Origin: Bradyrhizobium sp. SRL28
GTDB taxonomy: Bacteria; Pseudomonadota; Alphaproteobacteria; Rhizobiales; Xanthobacteraceae
Length of the DNA: 64,000 bases
Reading direction: 5' to 3'
NCBI RefSeq assembly: GCF_018596315.1
Contig: NZ_JAHEAG010000016.1
Coordinates: 98,982-162,981 of the forward strand
In this document: piece after piece, positions 36,605 to 45,167 of the stretch
How positions within the stretch are numbered: the stretch's first letter is position 1
Layout: each line of letters opens with the position of its first letter
Position numbers and translations under genes: made by a program
The notes under the pieces: model-generated
Seen by the model: only the letters and a program-made list of their open reading frames with translations
Databases searched by the model: none
What the model was told of the DNA's origin: nothing

Positions 36605-36817
36605 TCACGTCGCCTCGCGTTCAGCCCGAGCTGCTGCCCGAGCCAACGCTTTAGCAGCATCGTCACGAGAAGCTTTCTCAGCTCGCCGTTCGTATTCGTC
36701 GGCAAGCGCTTTAAGCTGACTTGCAATCACATTGTCGGTCATGGTTTGCGCAGCGCCGAGCAGAGTCCGCGCTGTCTTCAGATATTGCTGGCCTCGTTGT
36801 GAGATCTGGAACGTCAT
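36605..36817 (-). CDS. Hypothetical helical protein (70 aa)
   Basis: A 70-residue protein, almost entirely alpha-helical and charged (MTFQISQRGQQYLKTARTLL; LKALADEYERRAEKASRDDA). No cysteine, no membrane segment. Its ATG overlaps the stop of the preceding zinc-finger-like gene by four bases, so the two are translated together. Function unknown. Confidence 0.65.
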   Translation of the reverse strand: MTFQISQRGQQYLKTARTLLGAAQTMTDNVIASQLKALADEYERRAEKASRDDAAKALARAAARAEREAT

Positions 36818-37032
36818 AACGCCCTCGCGATTCGCTGAGTTGAAGATGAAGGAACTTTCAGCCAGCCCACCCAATTGAGATCGCGTTCGTGGCGCACTCT
36901 GAAACGGTCGACGCACTTCCTGGAGCAAAGCGAGGTTCCCCACGAGTAGTGGCGGACCAGTCCAAACTTGCCATCGCAAACTGCACATCCCGTGGCTTTG
37001 CGAGATCCAAGGCTGTCGGAGTGGTTGGGCAT
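36814..37032 (-). CDS. Small zinc-finger-like protein (72 aa)
   Basis: A 72-residue protein with two Cys pairs (GCAVCDGKFG and LCSRKCVDRF), a C-x2-C ... C-x3-C spacing that suggests a metal site. AGGAGAAG precedes ATG 37032. Four-base overlap with the following helical gene. I do not recognise the family; it is divergent from a receiver gene. Confidence 0.65.
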   Translation of the reverse strand: MPNHSDSLGSRKATGCAVCDGKFGLVRHYSWGTSLCSRKCVDRFRVRHERDLNWVGWLKVPSSSTQRIARAL

Positions 37033-37403
37033 TGTTGCTTCTCCTCTATCGCAGTATTGCCGACCCGAGCAGCCTAGGACGATCGCGACCGGTAGCTCCA
37101 TTGAGCGCAGGTCGACGCCGGCCCTCCAGAGGAGCCACAGCACGATACGAAGGTTTACTGGCTGGCTTTGGTCCTGGAGATCGTCAGGCGATGATCCAAG
37201 CGATCTCGTTCATCCCTACCGGAAAGCTAAATGACGAGCCACGACTCGTCAGCTCGTACGATTGTAGGTCTAAGGTAAGCCAAAGCTTAGGGGCACCGGC
37301 ATTGCCGCCGGTGGTATTCTTGAGTCACGTCAACAATCCCATGCGGAGCGACGGCAGTGTTGGCTGCCTTCATAGCGAATCCGAACTAACTGGCACAGGC
37401 TGC
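37033..37403. promoter_or_regulatory. Divergent promoter region with hairpin
   Basis: The 371-base spacer between the zinc-finger-like gene and the receiver has no gene. It carries the inverted repeat CACCGGC (37294-37300)/GCCGGTG (37307-37313) around ATTGCC, whose arms match the hairpin at 22300-22322. It may be an operator or the end of a small transcript. Confidence 0.4.
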
Positions 37404-37796
37404 ATGATGAAAACGGTATTGGTGTCAGTGGTTGAAGACGATCGGTTCTTTCGTGAGTCGATGCAAAGACTCATGAGGTCACTGGGCTATATGGTTGACG
37501 CATTTTCATCGCCAGGGGAGTTTCTTGTGTCGCCTCGTCTCGGCGAAACAGCATGCTTGATCGCTGACGTACACATGCCTGCGATGACCGGACTCGAACT
37601 CCATCGACACCTGGTCGAGAGGGGGCACCAGATTCCCACAATCCTCGTCACCGCCTATCCCAATGACGCTGACCGCGCCCGCGCCCTTGGCGACGGAGCC
37701 CTGTGTTATCTTGCCAAGCCGATCGATGAACAACATCTATCGCAGTGCCTTCGCACCGCTCTCACTTCTGGAAGTCCTCAGAAGGACGGCTCATGA
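37404..37796 (+). CDS. Single-domain response regulator
   Basis: A 130-residue receiver: VEDDRFFRES, phospho-Asp55 in CLIADVHMPA, TILVTAYPND and lysine in YLAKPIDEQ. There is no output domain. Two adjacent ATGs (37404 and 37407) are equally possible. It converges with the kinase gene, the ends overlapping by six bases; such neighbours are commonly cognate partners. The longer frame to 37032 is rejected for lack of homology. Confidence 0.85.
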   Translation: MMKTVLVSVVEDDRFFRESMQRLMRSLGYMVDAFSSPGEFLVSPRLGETACLIADVHMPAMTGLELHRHLVERGHQIPTILVTAYPNDADRARALGDGALCYLAKPIDEQHLSQCLRTALTSGSPQKDGS

Positions 37797-40460
37797 CTTT
37801 ATTTCTACGCCGGGCAGAATGAACTGGAATACGGCGCCGCGAGGCGCGTTCGCATCCGCCCACAGCCGGCCCCCGTGGGCATTGACGATCGATCGGCAGA
37901 TCGACAGCCCCAATCCCGTTCCATTCGACTTCGTGGTGTGGAAGGCCTCGAAAAGGCGATCCACATGCGCCGGATCGATGCCCGGGCCGGAATCACGCAC
38001 GACGACGAGGGCGCCGGCAAGATCCTGTTCGGTGCTGACCAGTAACTCTCGGACCCCTGTCTCAACCGAACCCATCGCTTCGACCGCATTCAAAATCAGA
38101 TTCATGACCACCTGCTGCACTTGTACACGATCGCCGTGAACGAGAGACAATCGGTCCGCGAACCGGGTCTGAACGGTGACGTCGTGGGCGCTGATCGCGC
38201 TTCGTGCCAACACGATCACTTCGGATATCGCAGCATTAAGATCGAAATGGTGCTTTCGCGGAGGTGCCTTCCTGATCTGGTCACGGATTCGACCAATGAT
38301 GTTTCCGGCTCGATCGGTATCGTCCACTACGCAGCCGAGCGCCTCCGTAACCTCACGCAGATCCGGCGGCTTCCTGTCCAGGAAGTTCATGGCCGCGCGA
38401 GCGTTGTTGCGTGCGCTGGCGATCGGCTGCGTGATTTCGTGCGACAGTGAGGCAGCCAGCTCCCCCATGATGCTCACGCGGTTCACGTGGGCGAAATCGG
38501 ACTGCAACTGCTGCAATCGCTCCAGCGCGCGCGTGCGATCCTCGATGTCAGTCAGCAGCACATACCAGCGCAAAATACGGCCGGAGTCGTCGCGAACAGG
38601 GACGCCTCGGTTGTCGAACCACCGGTATTCTCCGTCGAAACGCCGCAGGCGTTGTTCGATTCGGTATGGAGTCCCGGAAGCGATCGATTTCGCAAAAACC
38701 TCGGCGACATGGGGAAGGTCTTCACTGTGTATGGTTCCGTTGGTGCCCCAGTTCTTCAGCTCCTCCAACGACTGGCCACAATAGTCGAGGATTTGCCGAT
38801 TGACGTTTTCAACGTCGCCGTTCGGGGCCAGGACTCCAACGAGGCCGGGGATCCCGTCAAGGGCCGAGCGCAGGCTCCGCTCGCTTTCGCGCAGCGCATC
38901 CTCCGCGCGAATGATCGCGGTCGCGTCCGTTCCGGTGCCGCGATAGCCGAGAAATTCGCCGTTCGTGTCAAATACGGGCTTGCCACTGGCTTTCACATAC
39001 ATCGGGGAGCCGTCGCCGCCAGCGGCGAGGTATACGAAGTCACGGAACGGCTCGCGTGAATCCATAGTGGCCCGGATAACCCGCCATTTTTCCGGTTCGG
39101 CTTCAAGGTCAAGGGCACGCTCCCAGGCTGCGGTGCCAAGTCGACCGGACGGGCTGGACCCGAACGCATTGCCGGTCAACCGCGTCAATTTGTGGTCTGG
39201 ACCCATCTCCCAAAGCCAATCGGACGCCGTTTCGGCATAATCGCGGAACCGCTCTTCGCTCTCACGCAATGCGTTCTCGGCGCGCTTACGCTCGGTCAAG
39301 TCGAGCACGAACGCGACGCCCTCGTTGCCACCCCTTTTGAACAGCGCGGCGCCGATCAGCACGGGAACGCGACTGCCGTCTTTCCGGAAATACTCCTTCT
39401 CGAACGGCTGAACGGTTCCGATTGAGTTCAGTTCCGCCTGGGTACGCAAGTCGCGTTCGCGCCATTCCGGCGGACTCAGTTCGGGCCAACGCATACGTCC
39501 CCTAATCAAGTCCTCTCGGTCGTATCCCAGGATACGGAGAAACGCATCATTGGCCTCAACGATTCGACCTTCAAGGTCGGCAACGAAAATCCCGATGATG
39601 TTGGAGTCTACCAGACGCTGAATCTTCCCTTCGCGATCCGCAAGGTCGCGATAGAGCCGGGTATTCTCCAGCGAGATCGCCGCTTGTGCCGCAAGCACCT
39701 TCAACAAGGTGACCCGGTCGGGCGTAAAAACGTGCGACGTCAAACTGTTTTCGAGATAGAGAATGCCGTTGAGTTTTCCCTGGTTGATCAATGGCAGACT
39801 AAGGATGGACCGGGCGCGGCTCCGAACCATGTAGGGATCGGACGAAAACGGGTTCTGAGACAATGCATCCCCGAGGATCACGCCCTCTCCTGTGCGCATT
39901 GTGTACCGAATAAGCGACTCCGGCACCGCACCTTCAGTACGCCTATTGCTCCTCCACGCATGCACGGCGACATCATTTCCGCTTGCGGTCGCTTCCGCGT
40001 CTATTTGCAGCTCGTCACCTTGCGGGACAATCAAGAGACCCCGCTCCGCACCGGCGTGCTGTAGCGCCGCCCGCATGAGCTTGTCGATGAGCTTTTCCAG
40101 GACGATCTCGCCTGACAGCGCTTGCGACACGTCGATCATCGTCGCAAGATGTTTCGTTGCTGCCTGGTTCTGAAGCGATAGCAGCGTCGTGATGGCGATG
40201 GCCGCGAGGCTCACAAGCGCGCGCAGGGCAGGCGAAGCGACCGCACCCAGATCGTGCGAAAGCAGATGTGCGGCTATTGTCAGCACGACGCACCCGCACG
40301 CGGCGATAATGATATCGTTGCGGCGGGTGGTTTTCGCGGCAAGCAGAATTGCGACGACGTAGAGCACGGCGATGGCGCCCTCCAATGGAGTGAGGACGTC
40401 AACGAGAAAGACCGCAAGGGCGAGCATTGCTGAGGAGAGCCGCAGTGCGGTGTGACTCAT
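37791..40460 (-). CDS. Multi-PAS/GAF sensor histidine kinase
   Basis: An 889-residue membrane kinase. Order: about four transmembrane helices (8-100), a GAF domain (about 108-265, ending LAAQAAISLENTRLYRDL), PAS (about 275-395), PAS (about 400-525), PAS/PAC (about 530-650, ending VLLTDIEDRTRA), HisKA with phospho-acceptor His near 674 in SLSHEITQPIASARN, and HATPase with NLILNAVEAM, DSGPGID and GTGLGLSI. The membrane segment resembles that of the kinase at 15756. It is divergent from the acyl-CoA dehydrogenase operon, making that operon a candidate target of the system. Confidence 0.9.
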   Translation of the reverse strand: MSHTALRLSSAMLALAVFLVDVLTPLEGAIAVLYVVAILLAAKTTRRNDIIIAACGCVVLTIAAHLLSHDLGAVASPALRALVSLAAIAITTLLSLQNQAATKHLATMIDVSQALSGEIVLEKLIDKLMRAALQHAGAERGLLIVPQGDELQIDAEATASGNDVAVHAWRSNRRTEGAVPESLIRYTMRTGEGVILGDALSQNPFSSDPYMVRSRARSILSLPLINQGKLNGILYLENSLTSHVFTPDRVTLLKVLAAQAAISLENTRLYRDLADREGKIQRLVDSNIIGIFVADLEGRIVEANDAFLRILGYDREDLIRGRMRWPELSPPEWRERDLRTQAELNSIGTVQPFEKEYFRKDGSRVPVLIGAALFKRGGNEGVAFVLDLTERKRAENALRESEERFRDYAETASDWLWEMGPDHKLTRLTGNAFGSSPSGRLGTAAWERALDLEAEPEKWRVIRATMDSREPFRDFVYLAAGGDGSPMYVKASGKPVFDTNGEFLGYRGTGTDATAIIRAEDALRESERSLRSALDGIPGLVGVLAPNGDVENVNRQILDYCGQSLEELKNWGTNGTIHSEDLPHVAEVFAKSIASGTPYRIEQRLRRFDGEYRWFDNRGVPVRDDSGRILRWYVLLTDIEDRTRALERLQQLQSDFAHVNRVSIMGELAASLSHEITQPIASARNNARAAMNFLDRKPPDLREVTEALGCVVDDTDRAGNIIGRIRDQIRKAPPRKHHFDLNAAISEVIVLARSAISAHDVTVQTRFADRLSLVHGDRVQVQQVVMNLILNAVEAMGSVETGVRELLVSTEQDLAGALVVVRDSGPGIDPAHVDRLFEAFHTTKSNGTGLGLSICRSIVNAHGGRLWADANAPRGAVFQFILPGVEIKS

Positions 40461-40777
40461 GGATGAACTCGTGCTCTGATCATGTGCAACTATCGTGAAT
40501 TGGCATTGTCGTCACTCCTGACGCTCCGGTCGGCGCTTCCGAATTCCGCTCGGCATGCGAGCCTCACAGGCGCCCGTTGGCTCAACTCCCTGCGGAAATC
40601 CTAGCGCATTTCCGAAGAAATGGCAGCCGTACGTTGACGTCGGCTGAGCCGGCGTACGCGTACTCCGCCCACCGTTTGCAACGATTTGGCATGATTTGTA
40701 GCGCTTCACTCGCCCGGAAGCGCGCCAGGTGGCAATTAGAGCGCGCAGATCGGCAGATAAAAAACATGGAGACTCTC
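40461..40777. other. Divergent spacer between kinase and catabolic operon
   Basis: About 317 bases with no gene. It must contain the promoters of the kinase gene and of the acyl-CoA dehydrogenase operon. No clear sigma-70 or sigma-54 box stood out by eye. Confidence 0.4.
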
Positions 40778-41998
40778 ATGACGACCGCTACCGCGCTCAA
40801 GCCTTCGGTTACACGGAAGCAGCTTCCGCCGCCGAACGGCGACTTCTATCAAATCACGGAGACATTGAGTGCCGATGAGCAAGCGCTCCTCAAGAAGGTA
40901 CGCAACTTCATGGAGACGAAGGTTGCGCCCATCATCAACAAATACTGGGTTGAGGACGCTTTCCCGTTCGAGCTGATCGAACCGCTGAAGGAGCTCAATA
41001 TCGGCGGCGTCGGCGTCGATGGCTACGGCTACAAACGTGCCAGCGACAAGTTCCACGGAATGCTGAGCATGGAGATGACCCGGGTCGACGCATCGTTCGC
41101 GACATTCTTTGGCGTCCACATCGGCCTTGCCATGGGCACGATCAATCTGTTGGGCTCCGAGGAGCAGAAGCAGAAGTGGCTTCCGCCAATGGCGCGCCTG
41201 GAGAAGATCGGATGCTTCGGCCTGACCGAGCCGCTTGTCGGCTCCGGGACCGGCGGGGGCCTCACCACGACAGCCAAGCGCGACGGCGGCACCTGGATCC
41301 TCAACGGCCAGAAGAAGTGGATCGGCAACGCGCCCTGGTGCGACGTGTCGATCATCTGGGCGCGCGACGTCGAGGACAACCAGGTCAAGGGCTTCATCGT
41401 CGAGAACAAGACGACACCCGGCTTCAGCGTCGAGAAGATCGAGAACAAGATGGCTCTCAAGGTGGTCCAGAACGGCTTGATCACCATGACCAACTGTCGG
41501 GTGCCGGAAGCGAACCGCCTGCAGAATGCCAATTCGTTCCGCGATACCGCGCACGTGCTGCGTCTGACCCGATCCGGGGTCGGCTGGATGGCGACTGGAT
41601 TGCAGATGGGCGCTTATGAAGCCGCGCTCAAGTACACGCAGGAGCGCCTGCAGTTCGGCAAGCCGATCGCCGCATTCCAGCTGGTCCAGGATCTCATCGC
41701 CAGGATGCTCGGCAACGTGACAGCGTGCCAAGCGATGATGCTGCGCCTCGCCGAGATTGAGGAAGAAGGCAAACTGCTGGACCAGCATGCCTCGCTCGCC
41801 AAGGCATTCACGACGACGCGGATGCGCGAGACGGTTGCCTGGGCGCGTGAGGTGCACGGCGGCAACGGCATCATCGTCGACAACAATATCGGCCGCTTAT
41901 TCGCCGACGCCGAGGCGCTCTATTCCTACGAGGGCACCTTCCAGATGCAGAACCTGATCGTCGGCAAGGCCGTCACCGGGTTCAGCGCCTTCGTGTGA
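40778..41998 (+). CDS. Acyl-CoA dehydrogenase
   Basis: A 406-residue flavoenzyme. It has the N-terminal helical domain, the FAD signature GCFGLTEPLVGSGTGGGLTT and QKKWIGNAPWCD, and the C-terminal domain with REVHGGNGIIVDNNIGRLFA. The catalytic Glu sits in YSYEGTFQMQNLIVGKAVTG, the arrangement of glutaryl-CoA dehydrogenase and plant ACX4-like enzymes. It oxidises an acyl-CoA to the 2-enoyl-CoA. GGAG lies 6 bases before ATG 40778; ATG 40766 is also in frame. It is the first gene of a five- or six-gene catabolic operon. Confidence 0.9.
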   Translation: MTTATALKPSVTRKQLPPPNGDFYQITETLSADEQALLKKVRNFMETKVAPIINKYWVEDAFPFELIEPLKELNIGGVGVDGYGYKRASDKFHGMLSMEMTRVDASFATFFGVHIGLAMGTINLLGSEEQKQKWLPPMARLEKIGCFGLTEPLVGSGTGGGLTTTAKRDGGTWILNGQKKWIGNAPWCDVSIIWARDVEDNQVKGFIVENKTTPGFSVEKIENKMALKVVQNGLITMTNCRVPEANRLQNANSFRDTAHVLRLTRSGVGWMATGLQMGAYEAALKYTQERLQFGKPIAAFQLVQDLIARMLGNVTACQAMMLRLAEIEEEGKLLDQHASLAKAFTTTRMRETVAWAREVHGGNGIIVDNNIGRLFADAEALYSYEGTFQMQNLIVGKAVTGFSAFV

Positions 41999-42056
41999 GA
42001 TCGCCGGCGGGCCGGCACGTCCATGCCGGCCCGCCAGTCAGTCAGGAGCAATCAAC

Positions 42057-42908
42057 ATGACATCGGCAACAGCAACAATTCCGCAATCACCCTCGGTTGC
42101 ACCTACCGTTTCGTCAACGGCGACGTTGAGGCTCGCGAACGTTCTCTACGAGAAGCGTGGTGCGATCGCTTATGTGACCATCAACCGGCCCAAGGTGCTG
42201 AACGCCCTGAACGGGGCGACATGGCAGGAGCTGCGGACCGCCTTCGAGGATGCTCAGAACGACCCGGCCGTGCGCGGCGTCATCCTGACCGGTACGGGCG
42301 ACAAAGCCTTCATCGCCGGCGCTGACATCGGCGACCTCGCGCAGGCCAGCGCAATCGATGCCGAACGATCCAGCCGTCACGGTCAGGCGGTGCTCGATCT
42401 CATCGAGAACCTCGGCAAGCCGGTGATAGCTGCGATCAACGGCTTTGCACTGGGCGGCGGTTGCGAGACGGCGATGGCCTGCACCATCCGCATCGCGGTG
42501 GAGCGCGCGAAGTTTGGCCAGCCAGAGGTGAAGCTGGGTTTGCTTCCCGGCGGCGGCGGCACCCAGCGGCTGCCCCGGCTGATCGGCAAGGGCCGCGCTC
42601 TCCAGCTCATTTTGTCGGGCGGACTCATCAACGCGCAGGAGGCCCACCGCATCGGGCTCGTCAACGAGGTCGTTCCCGCCGCTGAACTGATCCCGCGTTC
42701 GGAAGCCATCCTGAATGAGATCGTCGCCAACGCGCCCGTCGCCGTCAGATTTGCGCTCGACGCCGTCAACAAGGGAATGGAGGCGAGCCAGAGCGAAGGT
42801 CTCGCCCTCGAAGCCTCCTACTTCGGGCTGTGGGCCGGAACGGACGACAAGAAGGAAGGCACGTCGGCATTCCTCCAGAAGCGCCCGGCACAATTTCACG
42901 GTCGCTGA
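42057..42908 (+). CDS. Enoyl-CoA hydratase/isomerase family protein
   Basis: A 283-residue crotonase. Both catalytic glutamates are present: the first in FALGGGCETAMAC, the second in FGQPEVKLGLLPGGGGTQRL. The oxyanion-hole sequence AFIAGADIGDL is normal. An extra N-terminal tail of 25 residues, rich in Ser and Thr, is unusual. It hydrates the product of the acyl-CoA dehydrogenase. A CAGGAG ribosome site precedes the ATG. Confidence 0.92.
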   Translation: MTSATATIPQSPSVAPTVSSTATLRLANVLYEKRGAIAYVTINRPKVLNALNGATWQELRTAFEDAQNDPAVRGVILTGTGDKAFIAGADIGDLAQASAIDAERSSRHGQAVLDLIENLGKPVIAAINGFALGGGCETAMACTIRIAVERAKFGQPEVKLGLLPGGGGTQRLPRLIGKGRALQLILSGGLINAQEAHRIGLVNEVVPAAELIPRSEAILNEIVANAPVAVRFALDAVNKGMEASQSEGLALEASYFGLWAGTDDKKEGTSAFLQKRPAQFHGR

Positions 42909-42962
42909 CCTCGGTCGAAGCCCGGTCAGCGCGAGAGTCACACATCAACTCAGGAGCCATCA

Positions 42963-44192
42963 ATGGCAAACGACAATATCTTCTCAGGACTGAAGGTCGT
43001 GGATCTGTCGAGCTTCATCGCGGGACCAAGCGCCGCCGTGATCCTGTCCGACTTCGGCGCCGACGTCATCAAGGTCGAGCCGCCGCACGGCGATCCGTGG
43101 CGACACGGGCATAAGACGCCGATCCAGCCGCAGGCGCAGGATGCCTATCAGTGGCACCTGGCCAACCGCAACAAGCGCAGCATTACGCTCGATCTCAAGT
43201 CACCAGGCGCACAGCAGGTCCTGTTCGAGCTCGTCAACTGGGCCGACGTGTTCATCGTCAATACGCCGCACCACGCGCGCAAGAAGCTCAAGCTCGAATA
43301 CGACGACGTCGCGGGATGGAATCCGCGCCTGATCTACGCCGACCTCACCGGCTTCGGCGAAAAGGGCCCGGATGCCAATCTGCCCGGCTTCGACATCACT
43401 TCATACTGGGCACGCAGCGGTCTGCTATCGATGACGCGCGACGCCGGCGCACCTCCCACCTGGCCGGTGAGCGGCAGCGGCGACAATGCCACCGCTGTCG
43501 GCCTTTATTCGGCGATCGTCACCGCGCTCTATCGGCGCGAGCGGACCGGTAAAGGCACGTATGTCACGACGTCGCTGCTTGCCGAGGGCGTGTGGTCCGC
43601 GAGCGTATCCATTCAGGCAGCTCTCGCCGGCGCCAAGTTTCCAGCGATGCACGACCGCAAGCATCCGGCCAATGCCGCGATGAACGTCTATCGCGCTGCC
43701 GACGGAACCTGGTTCGTCCTCATCGTCACGCCGGACAAGTTTGCGGCCGTCGCGAATGCAATCGGCCGCCCGGACCTGCTGACCGATCCGCGCTTCTCCG
43801 AACCAGCGCAGCTTGTCGCGAACATGCCGCAGCTCACGGCCGTCTTTGACGAGGTGTTCGGCGCTCAGGCCATGCCGCATTGGCATTCGGTGTTTGCCGG
43901 CGTGAACGTCACCTTTGGCGAAGTCCGCGGACCGCAGGAGGTGATCGACGATCCGCAGCTGCGGGCGAACGAGATCGTCGTTCCGCTCGAAGGTGCGGGT
44001 GGCAAGCTGACTTCGACCATCAGCAGTCCGATCCAGGTGCATGGTGTCGCGAAGGTTACGGCCCGCCGCGCGCCGGGCCTGGGCGAGCATACCGAGGAGA
44101 TTCTCGGCGAACTGGGCTTCGACGCCGGGAGCATCGAGAGCCTGCGCGAGGACGGTGTCATCCCGCAAGCAGGGAAACACGTGGCGGCATAG
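42963..44192 (+). CDS. Class III (CaiB/BaiF) CoA-transferase
   Basis: A 409-residue protein with the family start GLKVVDLSSFIAGPSAAVIL, DFGADVIKVEPPHGDPWR, LANRNKRSITLDLKSP and the catalytic Asp144 in LPGFDITSYW. Such enzymes move CoA between carboxylic acids through an aspartyl-CoA thioester. In this operon it would activate the acid before oxidation. A CAGGAG ribosome site precedes the ATG. Confidence 0.93.
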   Translation: MANDNIFSGLKVVDLSSFIAGPSAAVILSDFGADVIKVEPPHGDPWRHGHKTPIQPQAQDAYQWHLANRNKRSITLDLKSPGAQQVLFELVNWADVFIVNTPHHARKKLKLEYDDVAGWNPRLIYADLTGFGEKGPDANLPGFDITSYWARSGLLSMTRDAGAPPTWPVSGSGDNATAVGLYSAIVTALYRRERTGKGTYVTTSLLAEGVWSASVSIQAALAGAKFPAMHDRKHPANAAMNVYRAADGTWFVLIVTPDKFAAVANAIGRPDLLTDPRFSEPAQLVANMPQLTAVFDEVFGAQAMPHWHSVFAGVNVTFGEVRGPQEVIDDPQLRANEIVVPLEGAGGKLTSTISSPIQVHGVAKVTARRAPGLGEHTEEILGELGFDAGSIESLREDGVIPQAGKHVAA

Positions 44193-44223
44193 ACGAAAGC
44201 CAAACACCAGCAAGGAAGCAACA

Positions 44224-45147
44224 ATGAGTGTACGCGAGGCTACAAAACCAAGGGCGCCGTCGGCTGCGGACCGCTCCAGCAGGCTGTTTCTCCTCGACCT
44301 GAGCGGAGGACGTGTTCTCTCCGTGGATCCGGACGGGTCAAATCGCAGGATCATTGCGACTGGTTGCCCACATCCCGATGGCGTCGTCGTCGACGTCGCC
44401 GCCGGTCACGTCTACTGGACCAATATGGGCGCTCCCAGCTCGAACGATGGCTCGATCGAGCGCGCCGATCTCGATGGAAGGAACCGGAGGCTCATCGTGG
44501 CACCGGGCGGCACGTTCACGCCGAAACAGCTCCATCTCGATAAGGCGAACGGCAAGCTCTATTGGTCCGATCGCGAGGGCATGCGGGTCATGCGCGCGAA
44601 CCTCGACGGCTCGCAGGTCGAAACCCTTGTCCAGACCGGAGAAAGCGAACGTGACCGCCGAGACCAGACACGATGGTGCGTTGGCATTGCCGTCGATCCC
44701 AAGCGGGGTCAGATCTACTGGACGCAAAAGGGCGGAGACAACGCCGGCGTCGGACGCATCCTGCGCGCCGGGATCGACATTCCGACGGGCGAGAACGCGA
44801 CAAATCGCAGCGACGTCGAGATCTTCTTCGACAGCCTTCCCGAGCCGATCGATCTCGAGATCGATCTCGAGCATCGCATCCTGTACTGGACCGATCGCGG
44901 CAATCCCCCGCGCGGCAACACGGTGAACCGCGCGCCCATCGAAACGAAGCCCGCGCAGGATGTGCCGCAGATCGTGGTTTCGGACCTTATGGAAGGCATC
45001 GGAATCGCGCTGGATGTTCCAGGAAACCGCATGTTCGTGACCGATCTCGCCGGTTCGCTCTACGTCGCGAAGCTCGATGGAACGAACAAGCGGACGCTTC
45101 TCGCAGCCCAAGGCAACCTCACCGGCGTCGCCTACGCCGAAATCTAA
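44224..45147 (+). CDS. YWTD-type beta-propeller protein
   Basis: A 307-residue protein built of LDL-receptor-class YWTD repeats: blades contain HVYWTNMG, KLYWSDREG, QIYWTQKGGD, ILYWTDRGNP and a last blade RMFVTDLAGSLYV, with LDG/DPDGSNRR turns between. There is no signal peptide, so it should be cytoplasmic. Propellers of this type bind ligands or act as lactonase/hydrolase-like folds; no catalytic motif is plain. It lies inside the beta-oxidation operon, 31 bases after the CoA-transferase and 20 before the dehydrogenase. It may be a chaperone, sensor or lactone hydrolase for the pathway (inference). Confidence 0.8.
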   Translation: MSVREATKPRAPSAADRSSRLFLLDLSGGRVLSVDPDGSNRRIIATGCPHPDGVVVDVAAGHVYWTNMGAPSSNDGSIERADLDGRNRRLIVAPGGTFTPKQLHLDKANGKLYWSDREGMRVMRANLDGSQVETLVQTGESERDRRDQTRWCVGIAVDPKRGQIYWTQKGGDNAGVGRILRAGIDIPTGENATNRSDVEIFFDSLPEPIDLEIDLEHRILYWTDRGNPPRGNTVNRAPIETKPAQDVPQIVVSDLMEGIGIALDVPGNRMFVTDLAGSLYVAKLDGTNKRTLLAAQGNLTGVAYAEI

Positions 45148-45167
45148 CACATGCATCGGAGAACAAC

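Noticed and set aside
40680..40700. Possible sigma-54 promoter (TTGGCATGATTTG)
   Set aside because: The -24 GG is present but the -12 GC element is not at the right spacing.
40736..41857. 373-codon minus-strand frame
   Set aside because: Lies opposite the acyl-CoA dehydrogenase; typical high-GC antisense frame without ribosome site.
43425..44354. 309-codon minus-strand frame
   Set aside because: Opposite the CoA-transferase; no family features.
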